Shown piece by piece: positions 38,298 to 47,885 of a stretch of DNA of 64,000 nt. The stretch covers positions 186,001 to 250,000 of the forward strand of contig NZ_LANI01000004.1 in assembly GCF_000982415.1 (NCBI RefSeq). The letters are read 5' to 3'. Every line of letters starts with the position of its first letter. Position 1 is the stretch's first letter. Both the position numbers and the translations under genes were made by a program. This stretch comes from Kiloniella litopenaei (GTDB lineage Bacteria > Pseudomonadota > Alphaproteobacteria > Kiloniellales > Kiloniellaceae). The notes beneath the pieces were generated by a model. That model did no database searches. It saw only the letters and a program-made list of their open reading frames with translations, and was not told where the DNA came from.

Positions 38298-39752
38298 ATG
38301 ATCACAACAGATCTATCAATGGCATTGCCCGAGATTTTCCTGGCATGTTCTGCAACGGTGCTACTGATTTACGGAGCTTACGCAGGTAACAAAACAGCGG
38401 GTTTTGTATCAGCTTTGTCCGTTGCTGTTATCGCTGTCGCTTTTGGTTTGATTTTCTTCGGGGATCAAAAACAAGGGCTGGCATTTGGCGGCCTCTTTGT
38501 TGTTGATGCCTATGCTAATTATATGAAGCTTGTTGCTTTGACGGCTTCCGGCTTTGGTATTTTGATGACCCAGCGTTTTGTTGAACGCGAGGGAATGGCA
38601 AGGTTTGAAATTCCTGTGCTGATGGTTCTGGCGACACTTGGCATGTTGATGATGATTTCATCAAATGACTTGATGTCACTCTATGTTGGTTTGGAACTAC
38701 AGAGCTTGGCACTCTACGTCATTGCTGCCATTCGTCGTGAAAATCTGCGTTCTTCCGAAGCAGGTCTGAAGTACTTTGTACTTGGTGCCTTGTCTTCCGG
38801 TATGCTTCTTTACGGTTGTTCCATGGTTTATGGATTTACCGGAACCACTGACTTTGACACATTGGGAACGGTTATTTCCGGCCTTGCGGCTGGTGATCAA
38901 TCTCCGCAGGTTGGCCTTGTTGTTGGTCTGGTTTTTGTTTGTGCAGCCATCGCGTTCAAGATTTCTGCCGTACCATTCCACATGTGGACACCAGATGTGT
39001 ACGAAGGTGCGCCAACTCCTGTGACAGCATTTTTCGCATCTGCGCCAAAGGTTGCTGCCATTGCACTGTTTGCCAGATTGTTAAGCGATCCCTTTGGATC
39101 TTTGGTTTCTGAATGGCAACAGATTATTGTGTTTGTCGCGCTTGCGTCCATGATTCTTGGCTCGCTTGCTGCGATCAAACAAACCAATATCAAGCGTCTG
39201 ATGGCCTATAGTTCCATTGGTAACATCGGTTATGCACTGGTTGGTTTGGCTGCCGGAACGCAGGCAGGTGTAGAAGGTCTTGTTATCTACATGACGATCT
39301 ACATTTTTATGAATATGGGAACTTTCGCCTGTATTCTGAGTATGCGCCAGAAAGGCAACATGGTCGAAGGCATTGATGACCTCAAAGGTTTGAGTAAAAC
39401 CAGCCCGGCAATGGCATTGGCCTTGACAATATTCATGTTCTCTATGGCTGGTATTCCCCCCTTGGCAGGTTTCTTTGCCAAGTATGTGGTATTTGCTGCT
39501 GCTGTGGATGCGGGCCTGACAACATTAGCTGTGATTGGTATCCTGACTTCTGTGATCGGCGCGTTTTATTACCTCCGTATTATTAAAGTCATGTACTTTG
39601 ATGAGCCAAGCGCATCTTTCGACAAACCGATTGGTGCTGAAATGACAATGGTATTGACAGTTGCCACTGCCTTTATCGTTTTCTTTATTCTTTTCTCATC
39701 ACCGATCATGGATGGTGCAGCGATTGCTGCGTCGGCTCTCTTTGCCGGGTAA
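38298..39752 (+). CDS. nuoN: NADH-quinone oxidoreductase subunit N
   Basis: 484 residues from ATG 38298, with AGAGGGG upstream; the frame is open further 5' inside nuoM but that is a shadow. It is the third antiporter-like subunit (ND2), with LYVGLELQSLALYVIAA, PFHMWTPDVYEGAPTPVTAF and AYSSIGNIGYALVGL. It completes the 14-gene set with none missing and no foreign gene inserted. birA follows after five bases. Confidence 0.97.
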   Translation: MITTDLSMALPEIFLACSATVLLIYGAYAGNKTAGFVSALSVAVIAVAFGLIFFGDQKQGLAFGGLFVVDAYANYMKLVALTASGFGILMTQRFVEREGMARFEIPVLMVLATLGMLMMISSNDLMSLYVGLELQSLALYVIAAIRRENLRSSEAGLKYFVLGALSSGMLLYGCSMVYGFTGTTDFDTLGTVISGLAAGDQSPQVGLVVGLVFVCAAIAFKISAVPFHMWTPDVYEGAPTPVTAFFASAPKVAAIALFARLLSDPFGSLVSEWQQIIVFVALASMILGSLAAIKQTNIKRLMAYSSIGNIGYALVGLAAGTQAGVEGLVIYMTIYIFMNMGTFACILSMRQKGNMVEGIDDLKGLSKTSPAMALALTIFMFSMAGIPPLAGFFAKYVVFAAAVDAGLTTLAVIGILTSVIGAFYYLRIIKVMYFDEPSASFDKPIGAEMTMVLTVATAFIVFFILFSSPIMDGAAIAASALFAG

Positions 39753-39756
39753 CGAT

Positions 39757-40524
39757 ATGACAGAGGGAACCTCATCCCTTGTAATTCCGTCTTCTTTTTC
39801 AGTGACCTGTAAGGAAGAGGTTGGCAGTACAAATGATGAGATTCGCCTTCTTGCTGAACAAGGGGCCCAGGACGGCACGATCGTCTGGGCCCTTCGTCAA
39901 TCTGCGGGGCGTGGACGACAGGGACGAACATGGGTCAGTCCTGTCGGTAATCTTTACTTCTCAACTCTTTTACGTCCCGAGAAATCCATTGCGGAAGCTG
40001 CCAATCTAAGTTTTGTTGCGTCTTTGGCCTTGTCTGATGCCATCCGTCAACTGGACAGGCGGCTTGCCCCCGGCTTGAAGTGGCCAAACGATGTTTTGCT
40101 TTCGGGCAAAAAGGTGTCAGGTGTCTTGCTGGAAAGCAAAGCGGATCGTTCCGGCAAGCTTGATTATCTAATCATGGGCATCGGTGTGAATATTGAACAC
40201 TATCCCGATGATGCCCGCTACCCTGCGACGAGTTTACGAGAACAGGGACTTTCAGGTGAAATCGGTGCTGATAAATTGTTGGAATGCTTTATCAATAGTT
40301 TTGACGCCAGATACAAACTGTGGAAGAAAGAAGGCTTCGAGAGTGTGCGTTCAGCTTGGTTGGATCAGGCGCATGGTCTAGGTGAAAAAATTTACGTCAG
40401 GCTTCCCGGCGAAACCCTTTCCGGACGTTTTGTTACCATCGATAAAGATGGTGCGCTGGATTTGGATCTGGAAAATGGTAACCAGCGTTTGGTTACCGCG
40501 GGGGATGTCTTCTTTGCTTCTTGA
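39757..40524 (+). CDS. birA: Biotin--[acetyl-CoA-carboxylase] ligase, monofunctional
   Basis: 255 residues from ATG 39757. The catalytic domain starts within 25 residues (VGSTNDEIRLL) and includes the biotinyl-AMP loop GRGRQGRTWVSP and KWPNDVLLSGKK. A small C-terminal SH3-like domain follows (GETLSGRFVTID). There is no N-terminal helix-turn-helix, so it cannot repress biotin genes. It attaches biotin to carboxylase carrier proteins. It is coupled to the nuo operon (five bases after nuoN) and to coaX. Confidence 0.95.
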   Translation: MTEGTSSLVIPSSFSVTCKEEVGSTNDEIRLLAEQGAQDGTIVWALRQSAGRGRQGRTWVSPVGNLYFSTLLRPEKSIAEAANLSFVASLALSDAIRQLDRRLAPGLKWPNDVLLSGKKVSGVLLESKADRSGKLDYLIMGIGVNIEHYPDDARYPATSLREQGLSGEIGADKLLECFINSFDARYKLWKKEGFESVRSAWLDQAHGLGEKIYVRLPGETLSGRFVTIDKDGALDLDLENGNQRLVTAGDVFFAS

Positions 40525-40538
40525 GATCGAGACAGACA

Positions 40539-41315
40539 ATGCTGCTTGTTATTGATTCTGGTAATACAAATGTGGTTTTTGCCGTTTATGACGGGCATGA
40601 GCAAAAGGGCTATTGGCGCGCGACTAGTGACAGTAAAAAAACGGCTGATGAATATGCCGTCTGGTTAACGCAGCTTATGGCCTTGAAAGGTTTGGAGCCC
40701 AAAGACATAACAGGGGCCATTCTTGCCAATGTCGTGCCTGCGTCAAACTACAATCTCAAGACACTGTGCCAGAGCTATTTTTCCTGTACGCCATTGATGG
40801 TCGAATTGGGTAAAATCGATCTGGGATTAAGGGTCAATATCGATCATCCGGAACAAGCGGGAGCTGACCGTCTTGTCAATGCTGTGGCCGGTTATCAACG
40901 TTATGGTGGTAACCTGATCCTGATTGACTTTGGAACCGCGACGACCTTTGACATTGTCGGTGCTGACGGTGCCTATGAAGGGGGCGTCATTGCCCCGGGC
41001 GTCAATCTGTCTATTGAGGCACTTTATATGGCCTCGGCCAAATTACCCCGTATAGATATCAAAGCACCGTCCCAGGTTATTGGCAAAGCAACAGTCCCGG
41101 CCATGGAATCCGGTATTTTCTGGGGCTATATATCTATGGTCGAAGGTATGGTGCAACGTATCCGTGATGAATACGGTGCCCCGATGAAGGTTATTGCGAC
41201 CGGGGGCTTGGCGCAGTTATTTGATACGGCGACAGATGTCATTGACCATATTGATAAAGATGTAACGCTACGTGGCTTGATCGCCATCTATGAATTAAAC
41301 AGTCAAAAGACTTAA
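40539..41315 (+). CDS. coaX: Type III pantothenate kinase
   Basis: 258 residues from ATG 40539; a TTG at 40521 overlapping birA is less likely. The ASKHA-fold motifs are LLVIDSGNTNVVFAVYDG, GADRLVNAVAGYQRYGG and LIDFGTATTFDIV. CoaX phosphorylates pantothenate, the first step of coenzyme A synthesis, and needs a monovalent cation. The birA-coaX-rnj order behind nuoN is a common alphaproteobacterial arrangement. Confidence 0.97.
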   Translation: MLLVIDSGNTNVVFAVYDGHEQKGYWRATSDSKKTADEYAVWLTQLMALKGLEPKDITGAILANVVPASNYNLKTLCQSYFSCTPLMVELGKIDLGLRVNIDHPEQAGADRLVNAVAGYQRYGGNLILIDFGTATTFDIVGADGAYEGGVIAPGVNLSIEALYMASAKLPRIDIKAPSQVIGKATVPAMESGIFWGYISMVEGMVQRIRDEYGAPMKVIATGGLAQLFDTATDVIDHIDKDVTLRGLIAIYELNSQKT

Positions 41316-41327
41316 GTTAGGTAAGAA

Positions 41328-43013
41328 ATGCGTAAAGCGGTTGTCGCTAAAAAAGACGAACTCTTTTTTCTGCCCCTTGGGGGGACAGGCGAAATTGGGA
41401 TGAACTTGAACCTCTATGGCCATAACGGTAAATGGCTCATGGTGGATTTAGGGATTTCCTTTGCTGATGGAGCAAAGTATCCGGGGATTGATGTGATCAT
41501 GCCGGATCCAACCTTTATTGAAGAGCAGAGGGAAAATCTTGTTGGTCTGGTTCTGACCCATGCGCACGAAGATCATATCGGTGCTGTTCCTCATCTATGG
41601 TCTGATTTGCGTTGTCCGATCTATTGTACGCCTTTCACCAAATCAATGGTCTATTCCAAACTGGTTGAAGCAGGTATCGAAGACGAAGCCGAGATCACGG
41701 TTATTCCGGTTGCAGGCAAATTTACAGTTGGTCCCTTTGAAATTGAATTGGTGTCCATGACCCATTCTATTCCGGAACCGGCTTCTTTGCTTATCAGAAC
41801 CGCTTGCGGGACGGTTTTCCATTCCGGTGACTGGAAGTTTGATCCAGAGCCTCTGGTTGGGCCGCACTATGATAAAAAGCGTCTTCAGGCTTTGGCTGAT
41901 GAAGATATTCTGGCGATGATCAGTGATTCCACCAATGTGATGTCTGCCAGTGAGTCCGGTTCTGAAGCATCTGTACGCAACGGACTTGTTGACGTTATTT
42001 CAAAATGTACAGGCCGTGTCGCCGTGACGTGTTTTGCCAGTAACGTCGCACGGGTTGAATCGGTTATGAAGGCAGCTGAGATTTGTGGTCGCCGGGTTGT
42101 CTTGCTTGGGCGCTCTATGCACCGAATATATGCTGCGGCGCGTGAAAACGGTTATCTGAAAACTGTCGCACCGCTTCTGTCCGAGGATGAGTTTTCCTAT
42201 ATGCCCAAGAGCGAGGTTCTTGTACTTTGTACGGGTAGTCAGGGGGAACCACGCTCTGCGCTGTCACGCTTGTCAAAAGACGGCTTCAAGCATGTCTATC
42301 TGGAAGAAGACGATACTATTATCTTCTCGTCCCGCATAATTCCGGGAAATGAGACATCAATTTTCAGACTGCAAAACAATCTTTCCGAATTGGGTGTGCG
42401 CGTGATCACGGATCGGGATGAACATGTTCATGTATCCGGCCACCCGGGGAAAGAAGAAGTTCGCAAGCTTTACGAGTGGGTACAACCCAAAGTTTCTGTG
42501 CCGGTTCATGGTGAAGCAAGACACCTGCGCGCCCATGCCAAGCTGGCTGCTGAATGTGGTGTTCAAAATCAGATCGTGGCGAAGAATGGGGACCTTATTC
42601 GATTGGCCCCCGGGAAAGCAGAGAAGGTCCAAGAAATAGATTCCGGGCTTCTTGCCATAGAAGGCCGTCGTCTTATTCCAATTGATAGCCCGATTATCAA
42701 AGCACGTCAGAAAATGATGTATAACGGATCGGCAGTTGTTTCGCTGGTTATTGACGAAGCAAACAGGTTAGCGGATACACCTCAACTGACTGTTCAGGGA
42801 ATTCTCGATCTTGAGGAAGAGTTTGAGGATTTTGAAGATGTTGTTGACTATCTGAGAGATATTCTTGGTACACTCAAGAAATCTGAAATGAAAAATGACG
42901 CGATTGTTCGCGAAGTTGCCATTCGTGCTGTTCGGCGTCACTTTAACAAAATTTATGATAAGAAGCCTGTAACGGATGTACATATTATCCGTTTGGCTTC
43001 CTATCTGGATTAA
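41328..43013 (+). CDS. rnj: Ribonuclease J
   Basis: 561 residues. The metallo-beta-lactamase core carries LTHAHEDHIGAVPHLW, FHSGDWKFDPEP and SDSTNVMSASESGSE. The beta-CASP part includes PVHGEARHLRAHAKLA and GHPGKEEVRKLYEWV. The C-terminal domain is shorter and more divergent. The enzyme has endo- and 5'-exonuclease activity on RNA. It replaces or complements RNase E-type 5' processing in this class. ATG 41328 has AGGTAAG upstream. Confidence 0.96.
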   Translation: MRKAVVAKKDELFFLPLGGTGEIGMNLNLYGHNGKWLMVDLGISFADGAKYPGIDVIMPDPTFIEEQRENLVGLVLTHAHEDHIGAVPHLWSDLRCPIYCTPFTKSMVYSKLVEAGIEDEAEITVIPVAGKFTVGPFEIELVSMTHSIPEPASLLIRTACGTVFHSGDWKFDPEPLVGPHYDKKRLQALADEDILAMISDSTNVMSASESGSEASVRNGLVDVISKCTGRVAVTCFASNVARVESVMKAAEICGRRVVLLGRSMHRIYAAARENGYLKTVAPLLSEDEFSYMPKSEVLVLCTGSQGEPRSALSRLSKDGFKHVYLEEDDTIIFSSRIIPGNETSIFRLQNNLSELGVRVITDRDEHVHVSGHPGKEEVRKLYEWVQPKVSVPVHGEARHLRAHAKLAAECGVQNQIVAKNGDLIRLAPGKAEKVQEIDSGLLAIEGRRLIPIDSPIIKARQKMMYNGSAVVSLVIDEANRLADTPQLTVQGILDLEEEFEDFEDVVDYLRDILGTLKKSEMKNDAIVREVAIRAVRRHFNKIYDKKPVTDVHIIRLASYLD

Positions 43014-43026
43014 AGGGAATGTTTCT

Positions 43027-43431
43027 ATGATTGGTCGTTTGAATCATGTTGCGATTGCTGTACCGAATTTGAATGCAGCAGTTGCTCAGTATCGTGATGT
43101 TCTAGGGGCAGAAGTAACCGAAGCCGTAGATCAACCTGATCATGGTGTGACTGTTGTTTTTGTCAATCTTCCCAATACTAAAATAGAGTTTCTTTATCCA
43201 TTGGGTGAGAGTTCTCCCATTGCCAATTTTCTGGAAAAGAACCCTGCGGGTGGTATTCATCATATCTGCTATGAAGTTGATGATATTATTGCCGCACGGG
43301 ACAAGCTAAAGGCAGAAGGCGCAAGAGTACTTGGGGATGGTGAGCCTAAAATAGGGGCGCATAACAAACCAGTCCTTTTCCTGCATCCAAAAGATTTTTG
43401 TGGAACCCTTGTTGAGCTGGAACAGGCTTAG
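43027..43431 (+). CDS. mce: Methylmalonyl-CoA epimerase
   Basis: 134 residues from ATG 43027 with AAAGGGAA upstream; the frame opens earlier inside rnj. It has the two-module glyoxalase fold with metal ligands in LNHVAIAVPNL, GGIHHICYEVDD and the final LVELEQA. The enzyme interconverts the R and S forms of methylmalonyl-CoA in propionate use. It is co-transcribed with rnj and the DUF1467 gene. Confidence 0.95.
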   Translation: MIGRLNHVAIAVPNLNAAVAQYRDVLGAEVTEAVDQPDHGVTVVFVNLPNTKIEFLYPLGESSPIANFLEKNPAGGIHHICYEVDDIIAARDKLKAEGARVLGDGEPKIGAHNKPVLFLHPKDFCGTLVELEQA

Positions 43432-43449
43432 GTTGAGAGAGAATTAAAG

Positions 43450-43692
43450 ATGAACTGGGTTACGGGTATTCTTGTTTACGTTATTATTTGGTGGTTGATA
43501 TTTTTTATGGCGCTTCCTTTTGGCGTTAAAGCTGAAGAGAACCCCGAGGTCGGTCACGAACCGTCAGCACCTAAAAATCCGATGCTTTGGCGCAAGGCTC
43601 TTATTACCAGCGCCATCGCAGGTGTTCTGTGGGGCGTTGCTTATTATGTCATTACCAACAAATTGATCTCAATTGGTGAGCTTGCCTATTAG
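43450..43692 (+). CDS. DUF1467 family small membrane protein
   Basis: 80 residues with two membrane helices (about 5-24 and 55-72) around a loop with PFGVKAEENPEVGHEPSAP. The N-terminal ILVYVIIWWLIFFMALPFGV and the loop are the hallmark of DUF1467. Genes of this family often follow mce and precede proS in alphaproteobacteria; no function is assigned. It starts 18 bp after mce and ends before a strong terminator, closing the nuo-birA-rnj run. Confidence 0.92.
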   Translation: MNWVTGILVYVIIWWLIFFMALPFGVKAEENPEVGHEPSAPKNPMLWRKALITSAIAGVLWGVAYYVITNKLISIGELAY

Positions 43693-43728
43693 TCAGAGAT
43701 GGCACGTAAGAAAGCATTATAGATTTAT

Positions 43729-43768
43729 AAACGGCCTGTTGATATTATTGTTAGCAGGCCGTTTTTTT
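43729..43768 (+). terminator. Intrinsic terminator after the DUF1467 gene
   Basis: The stem AAACGGCCTG / CAGGCCGTTT with a 16-base loop and a run of seven T. It probably ends the long nuo operon transcript. Confidence 0.9.
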
Positions 43769-43795
43769 GACTCATTTTCTTAATATGGTGTGATA

Positions 43796-44260
43796 ATGCC
43801 TTGTTATCATTATTTATATGCACGGGTTTTTCTTCGATTTTTGGCAATGATGTCCATGTTGTCCTTGGGCATGATCGCGGCTGCACATGCGGAAGTAAAG
43901 TCATCGGAAGATGGTGTGATCACGATTGAGGAAGAAGATTGTCGCCGTTTGATGTTGCATCATCCAAACGATGATGTTGCCTATACGCCGGGAGTTACCA
44001 AAAGAGGCAAAAAAGTTGTTCCGGCCGATTTGAATGCACAGCCTATTGTTCTGCCAGAAGTTATTCGAATTCCAATTACTGTTGATATGTTTGAGCGTTA
44101 TAATATCCCTGCCAACAAAGCGAATTTTGAAGCAAACGCAGAAATCGGTGTTGTTGAGGTACACAAAAATGGGGAGGCCTTTTTCAATGGCCAGCGGCTT
44201 CAAAGCGAAGAACAGAGAGAGTTATCCCTGAAGTGTCAGGAAATATTAGACAGCAAGTAG
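43796..44260 (+). CDS. Secreted protein of unknown function
   Basis: 154 residues from the ATG at 43796; a GTG lies two codons upstream. The N-terminus is a signal peptide with a long hydrophobic core and a cut near AAAHAEV. The mature part is about 120 residues with two cysteines (EEEDCRRL and LKCQEIL) that may form a disulfide, and a central segment VIRIPITVDMFERYNIP. I do not recognise a named family. It lies alone between a terminator and proS. Confidence 0.7.
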   Translation: MPCYHYLYARVFLRFLAMMSMLSLGMIAAAHAEVKSSEDGVITIEEEDCRRLMLHHPNDDVAYTPGVTKRGKKVVPADLNAQPIVLPEVIRIPITVDMFERYNIPANKANFEANAEIGVVEVHKNGEAFFNGQRLQSEEQRELSLKCQEILDSK

Positions 44261-44432
44261 TTTTGTCGTTCTTGCTCGATATCTTGAGAAGCTTAAATTT
44301 CATAGGAAAAGCTTGTTCTTCTGTCATGGACAAGTGCCATTTCATCCCATATATATGACCGCATACATTTCAGCCTTATAGCTGAATTGTTCCTTATTTA
44401 TTATTGATCTCATAGCATTTCAGGATATCCAG

Positions 44433-45752
44433 ATGCGCCTTTCTGCTTATTTCCTTCCAACACTGAAGGAAAACCCAACCGAGGCACAGATTGTCTCTCA
44501 CCGTTATATGCTGCGTGCGGGCATGATCCGTCAGGCCACATCTGGAATTTATTCTTGGTTGCCGATGGGCTTGAAAGTCCTTCGTAAAGTTGAGCAGATA
44601 ATCCGCGAAGAGCAAAACCGGGCAGGGGCACAGGAAATTCTGATGCCGACTATTCAGCCTGCTGATCTTTGGAAAAAATCTGGCCGTTATGATGATTACG
44701 GCAAAGAAATGCTGCGCATCGAAGATCGCCATGGCCGCGATATGCTCTATGGGCCAACCAACGAAGAGATGGTCACAGAAATCTTTGCCAATGCGGTGAA
44801 GAGCTACAAAGATCTGCCGAAGAACCTTTATCACATACAGTGGAAATTCCGGGATGAAGTTCGTCCGCGTTTTGGTGTGATGCGTGGTCGCGAGTTCTTT
44901 ATGAAAGATGCCTATTCTTTCGACATTGATTTTGAATCGGCCAAAGCCGCATATAACCGGATGTTTGTGTCCTATCTGCGAACCTTTGAACGTCTGGGAT
45001 TGCGGGCCATTCCAATGGCTGCTGATACAGGCCCAATTGGTGGTGATCTCAGCCACGAATTTATTATTCTGGCTGATACAGGTGAGTCCGAAGTCTTCTG
45101 TCATTCTGACTTCTTGGAAAAAGTATCACCTTCTGCGGATGTTGACTACAGTGGCGACCTGCAGCCGATTGTCGATGACTGGACAAGCATCTATGCGGCA
45201 ACGGATGAGATGTACGTGAAAGAAGACTTCGAAGGTTCTGTTCCTGAAGACAAGAGAATGCAGTGCCGCGGTATCGAGGTTGGGCATATCTTCCATTTTG
45301 GCACAAAATACTCTGAGCCAATGGGGGCTTATGTCCTTAACAGCGAAGGTGAAAACGTTCCTGTCTTTATGGGTTCATATGGTATCGGCGTTTCCCGTCT
45401 CTTGGGCGCAATAATCGAAGCCAGCCACGATGAAAACGGTATTATCTGGCCGGAAGCTGTGGCGCCTTACAAGGTTGGCTTGATCAATCTGAAAGCCAAA
45501 GACGAAGACTGTGCCAAGGCGTGTGATGATCTCTATCAGAAGTTTAATGCCGCTGGTGTTGATTGCCTTTACGATGATCGCGATACCTCAGCTGGTGCCA
45601 AATTCAAAGACATGGATCTGATCGGTTTGCCGTGGCAAATGGTTGTTGGACCACGTGGCCTTAAAAATGGCGTAGTTGAGTTGAAAAATCGCAAGACCGG
45701 TGAGAAAGAAGAGCTAACATTGGAAGCTGCGCTTTCTAAATTGGGCCTTTAG
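44433..45752 (+). CDS. proS: Prolyl-tRNA synthetase, short form without editing insertion
   Basis: 439 residues, clearly shorter than the 570-residue E. coli-type enzyme. Class II motifs are seen in [20 protein letters not shown], motif 2 with [20 protein letters not shown] and motif 3 with [16 protein letters not shown]. The anticodon-binding domain follows. The INS editing domain between motifs 2 and 3 is absent, as known for alphaproteobacterial ProRS, so clearance of Ala-tRNA(Pro) should need a free-standing deacylase elsewhere. A TTCAGC/GCTGAA hairpin lies upstream at 44369-44386. Confidence 0.97.
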   Translation: MRLSAYFLPTLKENPTEAQIVSHRYMLRAGMIRQATSGIYSWLPMGLKVLRKVEQIIREEQNRAGAQEILMPTIQPADLWKKSGRYDDYGKEMLRIEDRHGRDMLYGPTNEEMVTEIFANAVKSYKDLPKNLYHIQWKFRDEVRPRFGVMRGREFFMKDAYSFDIDFESAKAAYNRMFVSYLRTFERLGLRAIPMAADTGPIGGDLSHEFIILADTGESEVFCHSDFLEKVSPSADVDYSGDLQPIVDDWTSIYAATDEMYVKEDFEGSVPEDKRMQCRGIEVGHIFHFGTKYSEPMGAYVLNSEGENVPVFMGSYGIGVSRLLGAIIEASHDENGIIWPEAVAPYKVGLINLKAKDEDCAKACDDLYQKFNAAGVDCLYDDRDTSAGAKFKDMDLIGLPWQMVVGPRGLKNGVVELKNRKTGEKEELTLEAALSKLGL

Positions 45753-45778
45753 GATTTAGACGGGAAGAGAGATAGTTG

Positions 45779-47023
45779 ATGGTTTTTGGTGCTTTTGAGC
45801 GCATGGTGGCCTTACGCTACCTCCGTTCCCGTCGTAAAGAAGGATTTATTTCTGTTATCGCGGGCTTTTCCCTTGTTGGTATTGCCCTGGGCGTTGCGAC
45901 CCTGATTATTGTTATGGCCGTGATGAACGGGTTTCGCCAGGAGCTTCTTGGACGCATACTCGGGGTTAACGGTCATCTGGCCGTTGTCGGTGTTCAAGGT
46001 GATCTGGTCGATTATGAAACCATTGCGGAACGTGTCAGTGCCTTGTCCGGCGTAACCAGTGCGACCCCTCAGGTCCAAGGGCAGGTTATGGTGACGGCAA
46101 GTGGGACAGCTACCGGCGGTTTGGTACGCGGTATGGCCCCAAAAGATCTCAAGGCACGCAAGCTGATCGCGGAAAAGATTGTTGCCGGATCACTGGATAA
46201 CTTTACGGGCGATAATGTTGTTATTGGCGAACGCCTTGCCAGAAGTTTGCGCCTTGGTGTCGGGGATAAAATTACCCTGGTATCGCCGAACAGCTCTGTC
46301 ACTGTATTCGGGTCTATTCCGCGTCTCAAAGCCTATACGATTGCAGCACTTTTTGATATCGGCATGTACGAATACGACAGCAGTTTTATCTACATGACAC
46401 TTGATGCCGCGCAGATCTTTTTTGAATTGCCTGAAATGGTAAACACGATTGAGGTCTTTGTGGATAATCCTGATCTGACCAATGTGGTGCGCCGCGATAT
46501 TCACAATGAAATTGGTACGGGGATTGTCACACGGGATTGGCAGCAAAGTAACGCCAGTTTCTTTAATGCCATTCAGGTCGAACGTAATGTTATGTTCCTG
46601 ATTCTGTCGCTTATTATCCTTGTTGCGGTTTTTAATATTGTTTCCGGTCAAATTATGTTGGTGAAGGACAAGGGGCGGGATATTGCCATTCTCAGGACAA
46701 TGGGTGCAACCCGGGGAATGATCCTCAGGGTTTTCTTCCTGAGCGGTGCGTCCATTGGGGTGATTGGGACGCTGGCTGGCTTTGTTCTCGGTCTGTCTTT
46801 CGCTGAGAATATCGAAACGATCCGGCAGTGGCTGGAAGGCTTGTCGGGAACTAATCTTTTTGATGCCGAGATTTACTTCCTTTCCAAGCTTCCGGCTGTT
46901 GTTGAAACGTCTGAAGTTCTTCAAGTGGTTGGTATGGCGCTGTTCTTTTCTTTTCTTGCCCCGATTTTTCCGGCATGGCGTGCCGCACGTTTAGACCCTG
47001 TGGAGGCAATTCGCTATGAGTAA
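45779..47023 (+). CDS. lolC: Lipoprotein-releasing ABC transporter permease (LolC/LolE type)
   Basis: 414 residues from ATG 45779. An N-terminal membrane helix (about 26-50) follows the amphipathic [19 protein letters not shown] large periplasmic domain and three C-terminal helices come next, the MacB/FtsX permease layout. The single gene with lolD suggests a homodimeric LolF-like system instead of LolCE, unless a second permease lies elsewhere. With LolD it lifts lipoproteins out of the inner membrane. It ends eight bases inside lolD. Confidence 0.93.
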   Translation: MVFGAFERMVALRYLRSRRKEGFISVIAGFSLVGIALGVATLIIVMAVMNGFRQELLGRILGVNGHLAVVGVQGDLVDYETIAERVSALSGVTSATPQVQGQVMVTASGTATGGLVRGMAPKDLKARKLIAEKIVAGSLDNFTGDNVVIGERLARSLRLGVGDKITLVSPNSSVTVFGSIPRLKAYTIAALFDIGMYEYDSSFIYMTLDAAQIFFELPEMVNTIEVFVDNPDLTNVVRRDIHNEIGTGIVTRDWQQSNASFFNAIQVERNVMFLILSLIILVAVFNIVSGQIMLVKDKGRDIAILRTMGATRGMILRVFFLSGASIGVIGTLAGFVLGLSFAENIETIRQWLEGLSGTNLFDAEIYFLSKLPAVVETSEVLQVVGMALFFSFLAPIFPAWRAARLDPVEAIRYE

Positions 47024-47696
47024 GGAAATGAAAGGCCTGTCCCTTGTCGGTGTGAACAAGACCTATAAACAAGGGGCCAAAGAGCTTCATGTGCTTAATG
47101 ATGTCAGCTTTGATATCAAGCCGGGGGAACTGGTTGCGCTGATTGGCCCTTCCGGGGCGGGAAAATCAACGCTGTTGCACAGTGCGGGGCTTTTGGAAAA
47201 GCCTGATAGCGGCGACATTCTGGTTAATGGAACGCCATCGGCTTCCCTGAACGATAAAGACAGAACAGCCCTGCGTCGTGATACCATTGGCTTTGTTTAT
47301 CAATATCATCATTTGCTCCCTGAATTCTCGGCAGTAGAAAACGTTATCCTGCCGCAGATGATTACCGGACTGTCCCGTAAAAAAGCACAAAAACGGGCCA
47401 GCGAACTTCTGGAGACTGTCGGCCTTGGTGAACGTATGGTTCATCGCCCAGCCGAACTTTCTGGTGGTGAACAACAGCGCGTTGCAATTGCACGCGCATT
47501 GGCGAATGCGCCGTCTGTTTTATTGGCCGATGAGCCAACAGGTAATCTGGACCCGGAAACAGCAAATAGAGTTTTTGAACTGCTTCTAAAGCTTGTTCGC
47601 TCTGTCGGTCTTACAGCTTTGATTGCAACGCATAATCATGAATTGGCGGGACGCATGGATCGTGTGCTTCATTTTGAGAATGGTAAAATTCACTAA
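47016..47696 (+). CDS. lolD: Lipoprotein-releasing ABC transporter ATPase
   Basis: 226 residues with all ABC motifs: Walker [11 protein letters not shown]-loop region [13 protein letters not shown], which includes the LolD-type [10 protein letters not shown] segment, signature [15 protein letters not shown], Walker [13 protein letters not shown] and the switch His in ATHNHELA. It drives lipoprotein release by the neighbouring permease. The overlap with the permease gene indicates translational coupling. Confidence 0.97.
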   Translation: MSKEMKGLSLVGVNKTYKQGAKELHVLNDVSFDIKPGELVALIGPSGAGKSTLLHSAGLLEKPDSGDILVNGTPSASLNDKDRTALRRDTIGFVYQYHHLLPEFSAVENVILPQMITGLSRKKAQKRASELLETVGLGERMVHRPAELSGGEQQRVAIARALANAPSVLLADEPTGNLDPETANRVFELLLKLVRSVGLTALIATHNHELAGRMDRVLHFENGKIH

Positions 47697-47773
47697 GTTT
47701 ATTTTTTAAATCTTTATGTTGTGAATGCAGTTTATGCATCTGTTTTTAAAATAAAATTATTGAAACTTATAGG

Positions 47774-47804
47774 AACTCGATGCCGAATGGTGTCGGGTTT
47801 TTAT
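47774..47804 (+). terminator. Intrinsic terminator after lolD
   Basis: An 11-bp stem AACTCGATGCC / GGTGTCGGGTT (with G-T pairs) and loop GAAT, followed by TTTATTTT. Confidence 0.75.
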
Positions 47805-47885
47805 TTTGCCTTTTTCAAGCAATCTGGAGTATGACTGATCCTGAAATTTTTGCGTTACAGTTTTATTTAGTTTGAGAGTTTCTTT

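Noticed and set aside
44394-45104. A 236-codon minus-strand frame over the start of proS
   Set aside because: Antisense to conserved ProRS motifs; no protein-family features.
46190-46924. A 244-codon minus-strand frame inside the Lol permease gene
   Set aside because: Antisense to a well-supported permease; composition and lack of start signals mark it as a shadow.
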